From Diaminobutyricibacter sp. McL0608 (lineage in GTDB: Bacteria; Actinomycetota; Actinomycetes; Actinomycetales; Microbacteriaceae): a stretch of 64,000 nucleotides of DNA. Position 1 is the stretch's first letter, and each line of letters begins with the position of its first letter. The position numbers and the translations under genes were made by a program. Below the pieces are notes generated by a model. The model was not told the DNA's origin and did not search any database. It saw only the letters and a program-made list of their open reading frames with translations. Positions 25,232 through 33,998 of the stretch are shown here, piece by piece. The stretch spans positions 1,116,001 through 1,180,000 of the forward strand of contig NZ_CP154826.1 of NCBI RefSeq assembly GCF_039613825.1. Direction: 5' to 3'.

Positions 25232-25828
25232 TCAGCGGATGGTCTTGCGTGCGGTGATCTGGCCTGTGTCGAACCCGAGAAGGTGCAGCCCGCCGTGGAA
25301 GCGCGCGTGCTCGATCTTGATGCACCGGTCCATCACGACCGTGAGGCCCTTCGACTCGCCGTATTCGGCCGCATCCTGGTTCCAGATACCGAGCTGGACC
25401 CAGATCGTCGGCGCGCCGATGGCGACGACCTCGTCGATCACGCCCGGGATGTCGCTTCCTTTGCGGAAGACGTCGACGATGTCGGGAACTTCCGGGAGCG
25501 ACGCGAGGTCAGGGTAGGCCTTCTGGCCCAGGATCTCGTCGGCGTTCGGGTTCACGAAGTAGACGCGGTAGTCGCTCGACTGCTGCAGGTAGGTTCCGAC
25601 GAAGTAGCTGGATCGCGCCGGGTTGGGCGACGCTCCCACGATCGCGACCGATTTCGCCGCGCGCAGGATCTTCAGTCGCTCCTTGGCGTCGGGACCGACC
25701 CAGGTGCGCTGCGACACGAGCAGCTTCGCGAGCGGGGAGTCGGCCGGGAGCTCGCAGCTGAGCCCGTTGGCGAGCTGCACCTCCGCGCGGTCCGCCGTGT
25801 CGGCGGGAACGTTGTCGGTGAGGGTCAT
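25232..25828 (-). CDS. CoA-binding domain protein (YccU-like)
   Basis: A 198-residue protein whose core is a Rossmann CoA-binding domain (SVAIVGASPNPARSSYFVG, then YFVNPNA, then VVMDRCIKIEHARF). The central Cys-Ile-Lys motif is conserved in this family. A 50-residue N-terminal extension carries QRTWVGPDAKERLKILRAA. Its start overlaps the metY stop by 4 nt. The function is unproven; coupling to metY suggests a role in sulfur amino-acid metabolism or its regulation. Confidence 0.9.
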   Translation of the reverse strand: MTLTDNVPADTADRAEVQLANGLSCELPADSPLAKLLVSQRTWVGPDAKERLKILRAAKSVAIVGASPNPARSSYFVGTYLQQSSDYRVYFVNPNADEILGQKAYPDLASLPEVPDIVDVFRKGSDIPGVIDEVVAIGAPTIWVQLGIWNQDAAEYGESKGLTVVMDRCIKIEHARFHGGLHLLGFDTGQITARKTIR

Positions 25829-27120
25829 GAGTTCTCCTTCACAGCCACCTCGAGTGCCTGGTCGAGGTCGTAGATGATGTCATCGACATCTTCGATGCCA
25901 ACGCTAATCCTTACGACGCCCGGAAGTACCCCCGCGTCGACGAGTTGCTGCTCGGAGAGCTGCGCGTGGGTGGTGGATGCGGGGTGGATGACGAGCGTCT
26001 TGGCGTCGCCGATGTTCGCGAGGTGGCTGGCGAGATTCACCGATTCGATGAACCGCTGACCGGCCGCGCGGCCTCCCTTGACTTCGAAGCTGAACACGCT
26101 CCCGGGACCCTTCGGCAGGTATTTCAGCGCGCGGTCGTGGTGCGGATGCGCGGGGAGCCCCGCCCAGAGGACCGATTCGATGCGCGGGTCGGCGTCGAGC
26201 CATTCGGCCACGGCACGAGCGTTGTCGACGTGCGCCTGGATGCGGTAGGGGAGCGTCTCCACTCCCTGCGCGAGCAGGAACGCCGAGTGCGGCGCGAGGG
26301 TCGGACCGATGTCGCGCAGCTGCTCGGCCCGCAGGCGGGTGAGGAACGCGTACTCGCCGAAGTTGCCCGACCACTGGAGGCCGCCGTACGTCGGCACGGG
26401 CTCACCGAAGAGCGGGAACTTCTCGCTGTGCCAGTTGAAGCGGCCGCTCTCGACGACGACGCCGCCCAGGGTGGTGCCGTGGCCGCCGAGGAATTTCGTG
26501 GCCGAGTGGATGACGATGTCGGCGCCCCACTCGAACGGGCGGTTCAGGTAGGGGGTCGCGATGGTGGAGTCGATGACGAGCGGGATGCCGGCCGCGTGGG
26601 CTACCGCGGCGAGACCTTCGATGTCGGCGATCTCGCCCGACGGGTTCGCCACCGTCTCGGCGAAGACGAGTTTCGTGCGGTCGGTGATCGCTGCCGCGTA
26701 GTCCGCGGGGTCGGCGCTCTGGATGAACGTGGTCTCGACACCGAAGCGGCGCAGCGTCACGTCTAGCTGGGTGATCGACCCGCCGTACAGGTTGGCCGAG
26801 GCGACGATGTGGTCGCCGGCTCCCGCCAGGGAGGCGAAGGTGATGTACTGCGCGCTCAGCCCGCTCGCGGTCGCGACGGCGCCGAGGCCGCCCTCGAGGC
26901 TCGCGATGCGCTCTTCGAACGACGCGACCGTGGGGTTGGCGAGACGCGAGTAGATGTTGCCGTACTTCTGCAGGGCGAAGCGGGCAGCCGCATCCGCCGT
27001 GTCGTCGAAGACGAATGCGCTCGTCTGGTAGATCGGGAGCGCGCGGGCCCCCGTCACGGGGTCGGGGATGTTGCCCGCGTGAATCGCACGCGTGCGGAAG
27101 CCGTATTCGCGATCTGCCAT
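25825..27120 (-). CDS. metY: O-acetylhomoserine sulfhydrylase (aminocarboxypropyltransferase)
   Basis: A 431-residue Cys/Met-metabolism PLP enzyme. The Schiff-base lysine is in HSATKFLGGHG, and YSRLANPTVASFEERIASLEGG is the family N-terminal signature. The length and extended middle region fit MetY (O-acetyl-L-homoserine plus sulfide to homocysteine) rather than the shorter cystathionine gamma-synthase. The ATG follows TAGCGT by 6 nt without a ribosome site, so the mRNA is probably leaderless and has no room for a SAM riboswitch. It is coupled to the CoA-binding gene, and a YeiH-type exporter gene is immediately upstream on the same strand. Confidence 0.93.
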   Translation of the reverse strand: MADREYGFRTRAIHAGNIPDPVTGARALPIYQTSAFVFDDTADAAARFALQKYGNIYSRLANPTVASFEERIASLEGGLGAVATASGLSAQYITFASLAGAGDHIVASANLYGGSITQLDVTLRRFGVETTFIQSADPADYAAAITDRTKLVFAETVANPSGEIADIEGLAAVAHAAGIPLVIDSTIATPYLNRPFEWGADIVIHSATKFLGGHGTTLGGVVVESGRFNWHSEKFPLFGEPVPTYGGLQWSGNFGEYAFLTRLRAEQLRDIGPTLAPHSAFLLAQGVETLPYRIQAHVDNARAVAEWLDADPRIESVLWAGLPAHPHHDRALKYLPKGPGSVFSFEVKGGRAAGQRFIESVNLASHLANIGDAKTLVIHPASTTHAQLSEQQLVDAGVLPGVVRISVGIEDVDDIIYDLDQALEVAVKENS

Positions 27121-27132
27121 GCGTTCACGCTA
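27118..27132 (-). promoter_or_regulatory. -10 box of a probable leaderless metY transcript
   Basis: TAGCGT (27127-27132, minus strand) precedes the ATG by 6 nt. Further upstream a CACCGGTG palindrome occupies roughly the -35 region, possibly by chance. Confidence 0.55.
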
Positions 27133-27186
27133 CCCGAGCGCGACGAGCGCTCCGTTCACCGGTGTAACAGTGCGCAACCGGGTCCG

Positions 27187-28197
27187 TCAGCTCGAGAGCT
27201 CGACGGCTCCGAGGGCAAGCGCCGCGATCAGCACCCACGACAGCAGCCCGACGATGAGTGCGCGCCACCCGGTCCCCACCAGGGTGCGCAGGCGGACGGC
27301 CGAGCCGAGTCCGAAGAGAGCCATGGCCAGCAGAATCGTCTGCAGGGTGTCGGCACCGCTCAGCACTGCCGGCGGCAGTGGGATGAACGTCCGCACCAGC
27401 ATGGCGACGATGAATCCTGCGACGAAGAGCGGAACGATCGGCGGGCGCTTCGCGGCAGGGTCGGGGTCGACGTGACGACGGCGCTCGACGGCCGACGTGA
27501 TCGCCACCATCGGTGCGAGCATCAGCACACGCGTCAGCTTGACGACGAGGGCGACGGCGAGGGCCGCCGGTCCCGCGATCTGTGCGGTCGCGACGACCTG
27601 GCCGACGTCGTGGACACCGGCGCCCACCCAGTGTCCGAACTGGAGGTTCGTGAGGCCGAACGGATGCCAGAACACCGGCAGGACGAAGATCGCCAGCGTG
27701 CCGCACAGGGTGACCAGCGCAACGGGCGTCGCGGTCTCCTCATCCTTGGCGCGAACCACCCCGCTCATCGCGCCGATCGCGGACGCGCCGCAGATCGAGA
27801 AGCCGGTCGCGACCAGGAGGGGCTGATGCCCCGGCAGGCGGAAGAGCCGTCCGAGCCCGATCGTGCCGACGAACGTCAGCAGCACGATGGCCACCGTCGT
27901 CAGGATAGTCACCCAGCCGAGATTCGCGATGTCGAGGAGGCTCAGCTTGAGGCCGAGGAGCACGACTCCGATGCGCATCAGCCGCCGGGAGGCGACGGCC
28001 AGGCCGGGCGCGAGGGATCCTGTGAGCGCGGTGCGCGCAAACGGGAGCTGCCCGACGATGATCCCGAGTGCCACCGCCGCCGTCAGCAGAGGAATCGCGG
28101 GCACCAGCCAGTGGATGCCCCAGGCCGCGGCAGCCGCGAGCGCTGCGGCGGTCAGTCCCGGCAGCGCGCGCCTGGGTTCGTCGGGAGCGGCGTTCAT
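27187..28197 (-). CDS. YeiH family (UPF0324) putative sulfate/small-anion exporter
   Basis: A 336-residue integral membrane protein with about ten hydrophobic segments. The family core GFSICGASAIGAMSGVVRAKDEE sits mid-protein, followed by VGAGVHDVGQVVATAQIAGP, both diagnostic of the YeiH/UPF0324 family. Members are annotated as putative sulfate exporters and were linked to taurine- or cysteate-type sulfonate metabolism. Direct transport data are limited. Placement next to metY-CoA-binding supports a role in sulfur handling. The start is the only good ATG and carries a weak AAGG. Confidence 0.9.
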   Translation of the reverse strand: MNAAPDEPRRALPGLTAAALAAAAAWGIHWLVPAIPLLTAAVALGIIVGQLPFARTALTGSLAPGLAVASRRLMRIGVVLLGLKLSLLDIANLGWVTILTTVAIVLLTFVGTIGLGRLFRLPGHQPLLVATGFSICGASAIGAMSGVVRAKDEETATPVALVTLCGTLAIFVLPVFWHPFGLTNLQFGHWVGAGVHDVGQVVATAQIAGPAALAVALVVKLTRVLMLAPMVAITSAVERRRHVDPDPAAKRPPIVPLFVAGFIVAMLVRTFIPLPPAVLSGADTLQTILLAMALFGLGSAVRLRTLVGTGWRALIVGLLSWVLIAALALGAVELSS

Positions 28198-28235
28198 CGC
28201 CTTCTATTCTGGCCGTCCGGTTCCACCGCATCCGC

Positions 28236-28292
28236 CGAGCACAGGAAAAGGCCGCCGATTGCCGACGCACAGGCGGACTTTTCCTGTGCTCG
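28236..28292. terminator. long hairpin, probable bidirectional terminator
   Basis: A perfect 15-bp inverted repeat (CGAGCACAGGAAAAG at 28236-28250 and its complement at 28278-28292) encloses a further CCGCC/GGCGG stem and a 15-nt loop, giving about 20 paired bases with one mismatch. The inner GC stem is flanked by AAAA on one side and TTTT on the other, the pattern of a Rho-independent terminator active in both directions. It lies 7 bp after the S53 peptidase stop and upstream of the YeiH gene. It could also be a dispersed palindromic repeat. Confidence 0.65.
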
Positions 28293-28298
28293 CCGGAA

Positions 28299-29870
28299 CT
28301 AGAGGGCCGAGAGGAGCGCGGTTCCGTTGGGGACGCCGAGGCCGGTGCAGGCGTCCCAGCCGGGTCCCGCGGTGAAGGCGCCGTTGTCACCGGAGGTGAT
28401 GTCGCGGAAGCCGGGAGCGACCTGGCCCGCATTGATCGAGTCGTACAGCTTCGGTTGCGCGAGTCCCAGGGCGGCACCCGTCGACTGCACCAGCCGGGCC
28501 ACGAGAGCGGCCCACAGGGGCGCGACAGCGCTCGTTCCGCCGATCACGATCTCTTTGCCGTCGACGAGGATGCGGTACCCGGTCTGCGGGTCGGCGACGG
28601 CCGAGACGTCAGGTACGCCCCGCCCGGACGCCTGCGCGGTCGACGGAACGCCGACGTTCGCCTGCCACACCGGTCGCGGGAAGGCGTCGCTCACGCCGCC
28701 GCCGGTTGCCCCACGTCCCGGACCGTTGTTCCACACCACCTCCGACTGGACGGTCGCTGTGGTCGCATCTGCCGCCAGCCGCGTTCCTCCGCAGGCCAGC
28801 GCATGCGGGCTGGATGCGGGGAAGTCGACGTGCGGCCGCCCGTCTGTCTCGCGATCCGAACTGCCGTCGTCGCCCGCGGCCGCCGTGGTCGTCACCCCGA
28901 GGGCGGCGGCGTCGACGAGCGCCTGGTCGAAGGCTGTGCGGGCCTGCGCCGTCCACTGGTCTTCGCTCTGGCCCCAGCTGATGCTGATCGCAGCGGGCGT
29001 CGGTGTGGCGTGGGCCGCTGTGGTCACCGCATCGATGAAGCCGGCGTCGGTGTTGGGTGCGAAGTAGACGATGATGTGGGCTCCTGGTGCGAGAGCCCCG
29101 GCGACCTCGATGTCGAGCAGCACCTCACCGTCTGCACCGTTCGGGTCCTGTCCGGGCACATTCGTCGCGCCGTCCACGCCGACCGCGGTGACCGTCGGGG
29201 GCGTGATTCCCAGACTGCCGAAGTACGCGTCGAGGTCGCTCTGCGCGAAGCCGCCACCGAGCTCGATGATGGCGATCGACGTGCCGGAGCCGTCGGTCTC
29301 CGGCGGGAACGCGTAGATCGCGCCGAGCTCCGGCGGCGTGTAACTCGTGCTCACGGCGGAGGGCAGTGCGACCCGAAAGAGGGCACGGGCCTGCGGTCGG
29401 TCGTCGAGGCCGAGCACGGCGGTGACCACGCCGCTGAGGGCGGACGGGACACTGAGGCCGCCGGTGCGGTGACGGTGCTCGACCGGATTGTCGTTCGCAT
29501 CGGTGCTGGTCGCCTGGCCGAGATCGGTGCCGAACACGCGACCGAGGACTGCGGCGGTACCCGACAGCCGGATGCGCCGATCGGCCAGACTGCTGTCGAT
29601 GACCGTGACGCCGAGAGCTTGGAGCGTTGTGGTCACGAGCTCGACATCGGCCGGATCAGCACCGTACCTCGCCACGAACTCGTCCCGGGGGATCGGGTTC
29701 TCGAGCACCTCCTCCGGTACTTCGGCACGGCGCCGGAGGAACAGCGTCGCCTCGATCGGCGTCTCTGGGTCGAGGGCGGCGGATGCGGTCAGCCCGGGGG
29801 CCTCCGTGCGTTCGCTTCCCGGCAGGGGTGTGAGGTCGAGCGGTTCGTGCTGTTCGTCGGCGGGAGTCAT
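28299..29870 (-). CDS. S53 family peptidase (sedolisin/kumamolisin-like), no signal peptide
   Basis: A 523-residue serine-carboxyl peptidase with its propeptide. Residues about 35-165 form the activation domain (VPEEVLENPIPRDEFVARYG). The catalytic domain has Glu249 and Asp253 in GEVLLDIEVAG, an oxyanion Asp near 334 in AAGDDGSSD, and nucleophile Ser447 in GGTSAVAP. The calcium site is near the C-terminus (FRDITSGDNG ... AGPGWDACTGLG). Family members work at acidic pH and are normally exported, yet the N-terminus here is polar and lacks a Sec or Tat signal. A -10-like TAGACC lies 6 nt before the ATG. A strong hairpin follows the stop. Confidence 0.93.
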   Translation of the reverse strand: MTPADEQHEPLDLTPLPGSERTEAPGLTASAALDPETPIEATLFLRRRAEVPEEVLENPIPRDEFVARYGADPADVELVTTTLQALGVTVIDSSLADRRIRLSGTAAVLGRVFGTDLGQATSTDANDNPVEHRHRTGGLSVPSALSGVVTAVLGLDDRPQARALFRVALPSAVSTSYTPPELGAIYAFPPETDGSGTSIAIIELGGGFAQSDLDAYFGSLGITPPTVTAVGVDGATNVPGQDPNGADGEVLLDIEVAGALAPGAHIIVYFAPNTDAGFIDAVTTAAHATPTPAAISISWGQSEDQWTAQARTAFDQALVDAAALGVTTTAAAGDDGSSDRETDGRPHVDFPASSPHALACGGTRLAADATTATVQSEVVWNNGPGRGATGGGVSDAFPRPVWQANVGVPSTAQASGRGVPDVSAVADPQTGYRILVDGKEIVIGGTSAVAPLWAALVARLVQSTGAALGLAQPKLYDSINAGQVAPGFRDITSGDNGAFTAGPGWDACTGLGVPNGTALLSAL

Positions 29871-29882
29871 TACCCCGGTCTA
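29868..29882 (-). promoter_or_regulatory. possible -10 box before the S53 peptidase gene
   Basis: TAGACC (29877-29882, minus strand) sits 6 nt before the ATG. The last base departs from TANNNT, so this is a weaker member of the leaderless set. Confidence 0.3.
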
Positions 29883-29911
29883 CCACCACGGACCGACAGT
29901 CAGAACCCTCG

Positions 29912-31519
29912 CTACCGCCAGCTCGGCAGCCAGATGTGGAGCTGCCAGAACCAGAACGGAACCTGCTGCGCGGTCCAGATCGAGTAGAAGAAGACGCTGA
30001 CCGCCGCGGTGATCACGAGGTAGACCGTGACCGTCAGGATGCCGCGTTTGCGCCGCCACGCAGCATCCGATCGCTTGCCGAGAATGAGCGCGATGACGAA
30101 CGTCAGAGCCAGGATCAGGTAGGGCTCGAACGCGATCGTATAGAACTGGAACACCGTGCGGTTGATGTAGAGCAACCACGGGAGGTAACCGGCGGCGACA
30201 CCCAGGAGGATCAGCCCGACCCGCCATTCGCGGTAGCGGACGAGCCGGTAGAGGAGATAGAAGACGGCCGCGGCCGCCGCCCACCAGATCAGCGGATTGC
30301 CGACCGAGGTGATGGCCGAGGAGCACGCCGACGACGTGCAGCCGTTCTGCCCGTAGACCGTTCCCTCGTAGTACATGCTCGTCGGCCGGATCATGAAGAG
30401 CCAGGTCAGCGGGTTCGCCTGGTACGGGTGGGGCACATGCAGGTTGATGCTGTAGTTGTACATCTCGGTCTGGTAGTGCCAGAGGTTCTGGACCCAGTGC
30501 GGAACCCAGGCGAACGCCCCGCTCCACGGTTTGCCGACCGTGGTCGCCCAGGACCTGTCGTAGCCGCCCTTGGTGAAGATCCAGCCCGCCCAGGTGGCCA
30601 CGTAGCTCACGAGCGCGACCGGGACCATCACCACGAAGGTCGCCGGTGCCTGCTTGAGGATGCTGCCCGTGATCCAGAACGGCAGGCCGACGCGGCGCCG
30701 TGCCACGGCATCTACGATCACCGTGTAGATCGCGAAGAACGCAAGGAAGTACAGCCCGGTCCACTTGACGCCGGCGCACAGGCCGCACAGGATGCCGGCG
30801 GCGATCAGCCACGGCCGCCACCACAGGGCGGGGCCCCAGGCCGGCTCGCCTCCCTTGTCCCGCAGCTCGGCGACCCGCGCCGCGAGTCTCGTCGCGTGCC
30901 AGTCGCGGTCGAGCAGGATGCACCCGAAGGCGAGGAGGGCGAAGAACATCACCGAGTTGTCGAGGATCGCGACCCGACTCATCACGATCGCGTGGCCGTC
31001 GATCGCCATCAGGAACCCGGCGATCACCGCGAGCAGCGTCGAACGGAACAGTTTGCGCGTGATGAGCATGAGCACAACGACGGCAAGGATGCCGACGACG
31101 GCCGTGCTCACCCGCCAGCCGAAACTGTTCCCGGCGCCGTACGCCGCGAGCCCCAGTGCGATGATCCATTTGCCGAGAGGCGGATGCGCGACGAACGACG
31201 GCGCGGTGCCGTAGATGTTGGTGTTGCCGTCATTGAAGCTCAGGTCGGCTTTGTCAGGCCAGCTGCCCTCGTAGCCGAGATGCAGGAGGGTCCACGCGTC
31301 CTTCACGTAGAACGTCTCGTCGAACACGAGGCTGTGCGGATTCGCGAGGTCCCAGAGACGCAGCACCGAAGCGAGGAGGGTGACTGCCAGTGGACCGCCC
31401 CAATACCAGAGCTTCATGCGCAGCGGTGTCCGCAGCGTCCGCGCCCACCAGTCGTCGAGACGGCTGCCGGTCGGTTCGGCGACAACGGCGTCGAAGCCGA
31501 TCGTGGGAGTCGTGGTCAC
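29912..31519 (-). CDS. pmt: dolichyl-phosphate-mannose-protein mannosyltransferase (Pmt)
   Basis: A 535-residue polytopic GT39 enzyme. The catalytic luminal loop motif is visible as LVFDETFYVKDAWTLLHLGY, with the adjacent DE pair, and HPPLGKWIIALG follows. About ten membrane segments alternate with loops, and the C-terminal part has FWFWQLHIWLPSWR. Pmt transfers mannose from polyprenyl phosphate to Ser/Thr of exported proteins, coupled to Sec translocation. The divergent arrangement with rsmI is conserved in Actinobacteria. The GTG start has TAACAT 6 nt upstream, so the mRNA is probably leaderless. Confidence 0.94.
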   Translation of the reverse strand: MTTTPTIGFDAVVAEPTGSRLDDWWARTLRTPLRMKLWYWGGPLAVTLLASVLRLWDLANPHSLVFDETFYVKDAWTLLHLGYEGSWPDKADLSFNDGNTNIYGTAPSFVAHPPLGKWIIALGLAAYGAGNSFGWRVSTAVVGILAVVVLMLITRKLFRSTLLAVIAGFLMAIDGHAIVMSRVAILDNSVMFFALLAFGCILLDRDWHATRLAARVAELRDKGGEPAWGPALWWRPWLIAAGILCGLCAGVKWTGLYFLAFFAIYTVIVDAVARRRVGLPFWITGSILKQAPATFVVMVPVALVSYVATWAGWIFTKGGYDRSWATTVGKPWSGAFAWVPHWVQNLWHYQTEMYNYSINLHVPHPYQANPLTWLFMIRPTSMYYEGTVYGQNGCTSSACSSAITSVGNPLIWWAAAAAVFYLLYRLVRYREWRVGLILLGVAAGYLPWLLYINRTVFQFYTIAFEPYLILALTFVIALILGKRSDAAWRRKRGILTVTVYLVITAAVSVFFYSIWTAQQVPFWFWQLHIWLPSWR

Positions 31520-31561
31520 GCTGCAATGTTAGTGAGGTGCGCCTGTCAGACTGGGCTGATG
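31517..31561. promoter_or_regulatory. divergent leaderless promoters between pmt and rsmI
   Basis: The 39-bp gap holds two -10 boxes, each 6 nt from its start codon: TAACAT (31526-31531) facing pmt and CAGACT (31547-31552) facing rsmI. Neither gene has a Shine-Dalgarno sequence. Recognisable -35 boxes are lacking; they would lie inside the opposite gene's leader region. Confidence 0.5.
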
Positions 31562-32407
31562 ATCATCCTGGCCGCGACACCCATAGGGAATCTGAAGGAT
31601 GCGTCCACACGGCTCGTCGAGACGCTCGGGACGGTCGGGATCGTCGCCTCCGAGGACACGCGGGTCACGCAGCGCCTGCTCGCGGGCCTCGGCGTCGAGA
31701 ACCGGCCGCGCCTGATAGCGCTGCACGACCACAATGAGCGGGACCGTTCGGCGGAGCTCGTCGAGCTCGCACGCGAGACGGATGTGCTGGTCCTGAGCGA
31801 CGCCGGGATGCCGACCGTGTCCGATCCCGGGTTTCACCTGGTCGAAGCTGCGGCCGCCGCAGGCGTGGGCGTTACGGTGCTCCCCGGCCCTTCTGCGGTC
31901 GTCACCGCCCTCGCCGTCTCCGGTCTGCCCACCGACCGGTTCACCTTCGAGGGTTTCCTCCCGCGCAAACACGGCGAGCGGACGGCGGCCTTCCGGGCGC
32001 TCGCCGGGGAACGCCGCACGATGGTCTTCTTCGAATCGCCCAACCGGCTCGCCGCGGCCCTTGCCGACCTCGCAGCGGTGCTGGGCGACGATCGTCGCGT
32101 CGCGGTCTGCCGTGAGCTGACGAAGATGTTCGAGGAGGTCCGCCGCGGCACCGCCGCCGAGCTCGCAGAGTGGGCGGCCGAGGGCGTGCGCGGGGAGATC
32201 TGCATCGTTGTCGCGGGTGCCCCTGAGACGGTGGCCGACCTGGACTCGGCGGTCGCCCAGGTGCTTTCGCTCGTCGCGGCCGGATCCCGGCTGAAGGAGG
32301 CGGCAGGCGAGGTCGCCGAGGCGACGGGCCTCGGCAGGCGCGACCTCTATCAGGCCGCGCTCGCTGCGCGCGTAACACCAGCCGAAGTGCCTCCCGCTCG
32401 CCCGTAG
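31559..32407 (+). CDS. rsmI: 16S rRNA (cytidine-1402-2'-O)-methyltransferase
   Basis: A 282-residue tetrapyrrole-methylase-fold enzyme. ATPIGNLKDAS at the N-terminus, IVASEDTRVTQRLL, LSDAGMPTVSDPG (SAM pocket) and FEGFLPRK are the conserved RsmI blocks. The enzyme methylates the ribose of C1402 in the decoding centre of 16S rRNA. It heads a run of translation-related genes with metG, tatD and rsmA. Confidence 0.96.
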   Translation: MIILAATPIGNLKDASTRLVETLGTVGIVASEDTRVTQRLLAGLGVENRPRLIALHDHNERDRSAELVELARETDVLVLSDAGMPTVSDPGFHLVEAAAAAGVGVTVLPGPSAVVTALAVSGLPTDRFTFEGFLPRKHGERTAAFRALAGERRTMVFFESPNRLAAALADLAAVLGDDRRVAVCRELTKMFEEVRRGTAAELAEWAAEGVRGEICIVVAGAPETVADLDSAVAQVLSLVAAGSRLKEAAGEVAEATGLGRRDLYQAALAARVTPAEVPPARP

Positions 32408-32420
32408 GATAGTCAGCATG
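32405..32420 (+). promoter_or_regulatory. -10 box of a probable leaderless metG transcript
   Basis: TAGGAT overlaps the rsmI stop codon and ends 7 nt before the metG ATG. No ribosome site is present in the 10-bp gap, and there is no space for a T-box leader. Confidence 0.5.
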
Positions 32421-33998
32421 TCCGACGGCTCTTCGTTCTACATCACCACGCCGATCTTCTACGTGAACGATGTTCCCCACATCGGGCACGCGTACACCGA
32501 GGTCGCGGCTGATGTGCTCGCCCGGTGGCACCGTCAGGCCGGCGACGACACCTGGCTGCTCACGGGCACGGACGAGCACGGGCAGAAGATCCTCCGCACG
32601 GCAACTGCGAACGGCACGACCCCGAAGGAGTGGGCCGACCGCCTCGTTCACGACGAGTGGCTTCCCCTGCTCGAGACGATCGCCATCGACAACGACGACT
32701 TCATCCGCACGACGGACGAGCGCCACGAGAAGAACGTCCAGCTGTTCCTGCAGAAGCTGTACGACGACGGTTTCATCTACGCAGGCGAGTACGAGGCGCT
32801 GTACTGCGTGGGCTGTGAAGAGTTCAAGCCGCAGAGCGAGATCGTCGACGGCACGGGCGAATACGTCGGCCAGAAGGTCTGCGCCATCCACTCGAAGCCG
32901 CTCGAACTCCTGCAGGAGAAGAACTATTTCTTCCGCATGAGCGACTTCGCCCAGAAGCTCCTCGACCTCTACGACTCCCGACCCGGCTTCGTGCAGCCCG
33001 AGGCGGCGCGCAACGAAGTCGTCTCCTTCGTGCGTCAGGGTCTCTCCGACCTGTCGATCTCCCGGTCGAGCTTCGACTGGGGCATCAAGGTGCCGTGGGA
33101 CGAGTCCCATGTCGTCTACGTCTGGTTCGACGCGCTCCTCAACTACGTCACCGCGGTGGGCTACGGCCAGGACGACGAGCAGTTCGCCCGGCGCTGGCCG
33201 GCTACGCACATCGTCGGCAAGGACATTCTCCGGTTCCACGCGGTCATCTGGCCGGCGATGCTGATGGCGGCGGGGCTCGACGTGCCGCACCAGGTCTTCG
33301 GCCACGGCTGGCTGCTGGTCGGTGGCGAGAAGATGTCGAAGTCGAAGCTCACCGGCATCGCCCCGACGCAGATCACCGAGACGTTCGGGTCTGACGCGTT
33401 CCGCTACTACTTCATGCGCGCGATCAGCTTCGGCCAGGACGGCTCGTTCAGCTGGGAAGACCTGGCCGCTCGCTACCAGTCCGAACTCGCGAACGGCTTC
33501 GGCAACCTGGCGTCGCGCGTGATCGCGATGGTCTCGCGGTACTTCGACGGCATCGTGCCGCCGGCCGGCGAGTACGACGCCGCCGATCTGGTGGTGCAGG
33601 ATGTGGTGGCCAAGGCTGTCGCCGACGCGGATGCCGCGATCGGACACCTCGCCATCCACGATGCGCTTGCCGCCATCTGGACGGTCGTCGACGAACTCAA
33701 CGGGTACATCACCACCCAGGAGCCGTGGTCGATCGCGAAGGACGAGACACAGCGCGAGCGGCTGGGCACCGTGCTCTACACGGCTGCGGAAGGCCTCCGT
33801 GCGCTCGCCGTGCTGCTGTCGCCGGTCATCCCGGCGGCCACCCAGCGGCTCTGGGAGTCGCTCGGCGCCGGCCAGGAGCTGGGTCCGCTCGAGGCGCAGC
33901 CCATCCGGGACGCCGGCCGCTGGGGTCAGCTCGCGGCAGGTACTGCCGTCAACGGGCTCGAAGCTCTGTTCCCCCGAATCGAAGCGACCGTTGTCTGA
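32418..33998 (+). CDS. metG: methionyl-tRNA synthetase
   Basis: A 526-residue class I synthetase. The ATP-binding HIGH motif is at 21-24 (NDVPHIGHAYTE) and KMSKS at 305-309. A single zinc-knuckle-like set (YCVGCEEF with VCAIHSKP) lies in the connective domain. The C-terminal anticodon-binding helical domain ends without the extra tRNA-binding EMAP domain found in some bacteria. It charges initiator and elongator tRNA-Met. Its stop overlaps the downstream tatD start by 8 nt. Confidence 0.97.
   Translation: MSDGSSFYITTPIFYVNDVPHIGHAYTEVAADVLARWHRQAGDDTWLLTGTDEHGQKILRTATANGTTPKEWADRLVHDEWLPLLETIAIDNDDFIRTTDERHEKNVQLFLQKLYDDGFIYAGEYEALYCVGCEEFKPQSEIVDGTGEYVGQKVCAIHSKPLELLQEKNYFFRMSDFAQKLLDLYDSRPGFVQPEAARNEVVSFVRQGLSDLSISRSSFDWGIKVPWDESHVVYVWFDALLNYVTAVGYGQDDEQFARRWPATHIVGKDILRFHAVIWPAMLMAAGLDVPHQVFGHGWLLVGGEKMSKSKLTGIAPTQITETFGSDAFRYYFMRAISFGQDGSFSWEDLAARYQSELANGFGNLASRVIAMVSRYFDGIVPPAGEYDAADLVVQDVVAKAVADADAAIGHLAIHDALAAIWTVVDELNGYITTQEPWSIAKDETQRERLGTVLYTAAEGLRALAVLLSPVIPAATQRLWESLGAGQELGPLEAQPIRDAGRWGQLAAGTAVNGLEALFPRIEATVV

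Noticed and set aside
27151-27170. CACCGGTG palindrome upstream of metY as an operator
   Set aside because: The 8-bp core is not extended outward (flanking bases do not pair) and such a palindrome is common at this GC content.
27121-27186. SAM riboswitch or other leader before metY
   Set aside because: The gap is only 66 bp, the -10 box sits 6 nt before the ATG, and no aptamer-like pairing is visible.
29936-31558. Long open frame on the + strand opposite the Pmt gene, continuous with rsmI
   Set aside because: It is the G/C-biased antisense shadow of pmt: composition is Arg/Glu/Asp-rich with no family motifs. RsmI similarity begins only at the ATG at 31559.
32405-32417. T-box leader for metG
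   Set aside because: Only 10 bp separate rsmI and metG, and the -10 box overlaps the rsmI stop.
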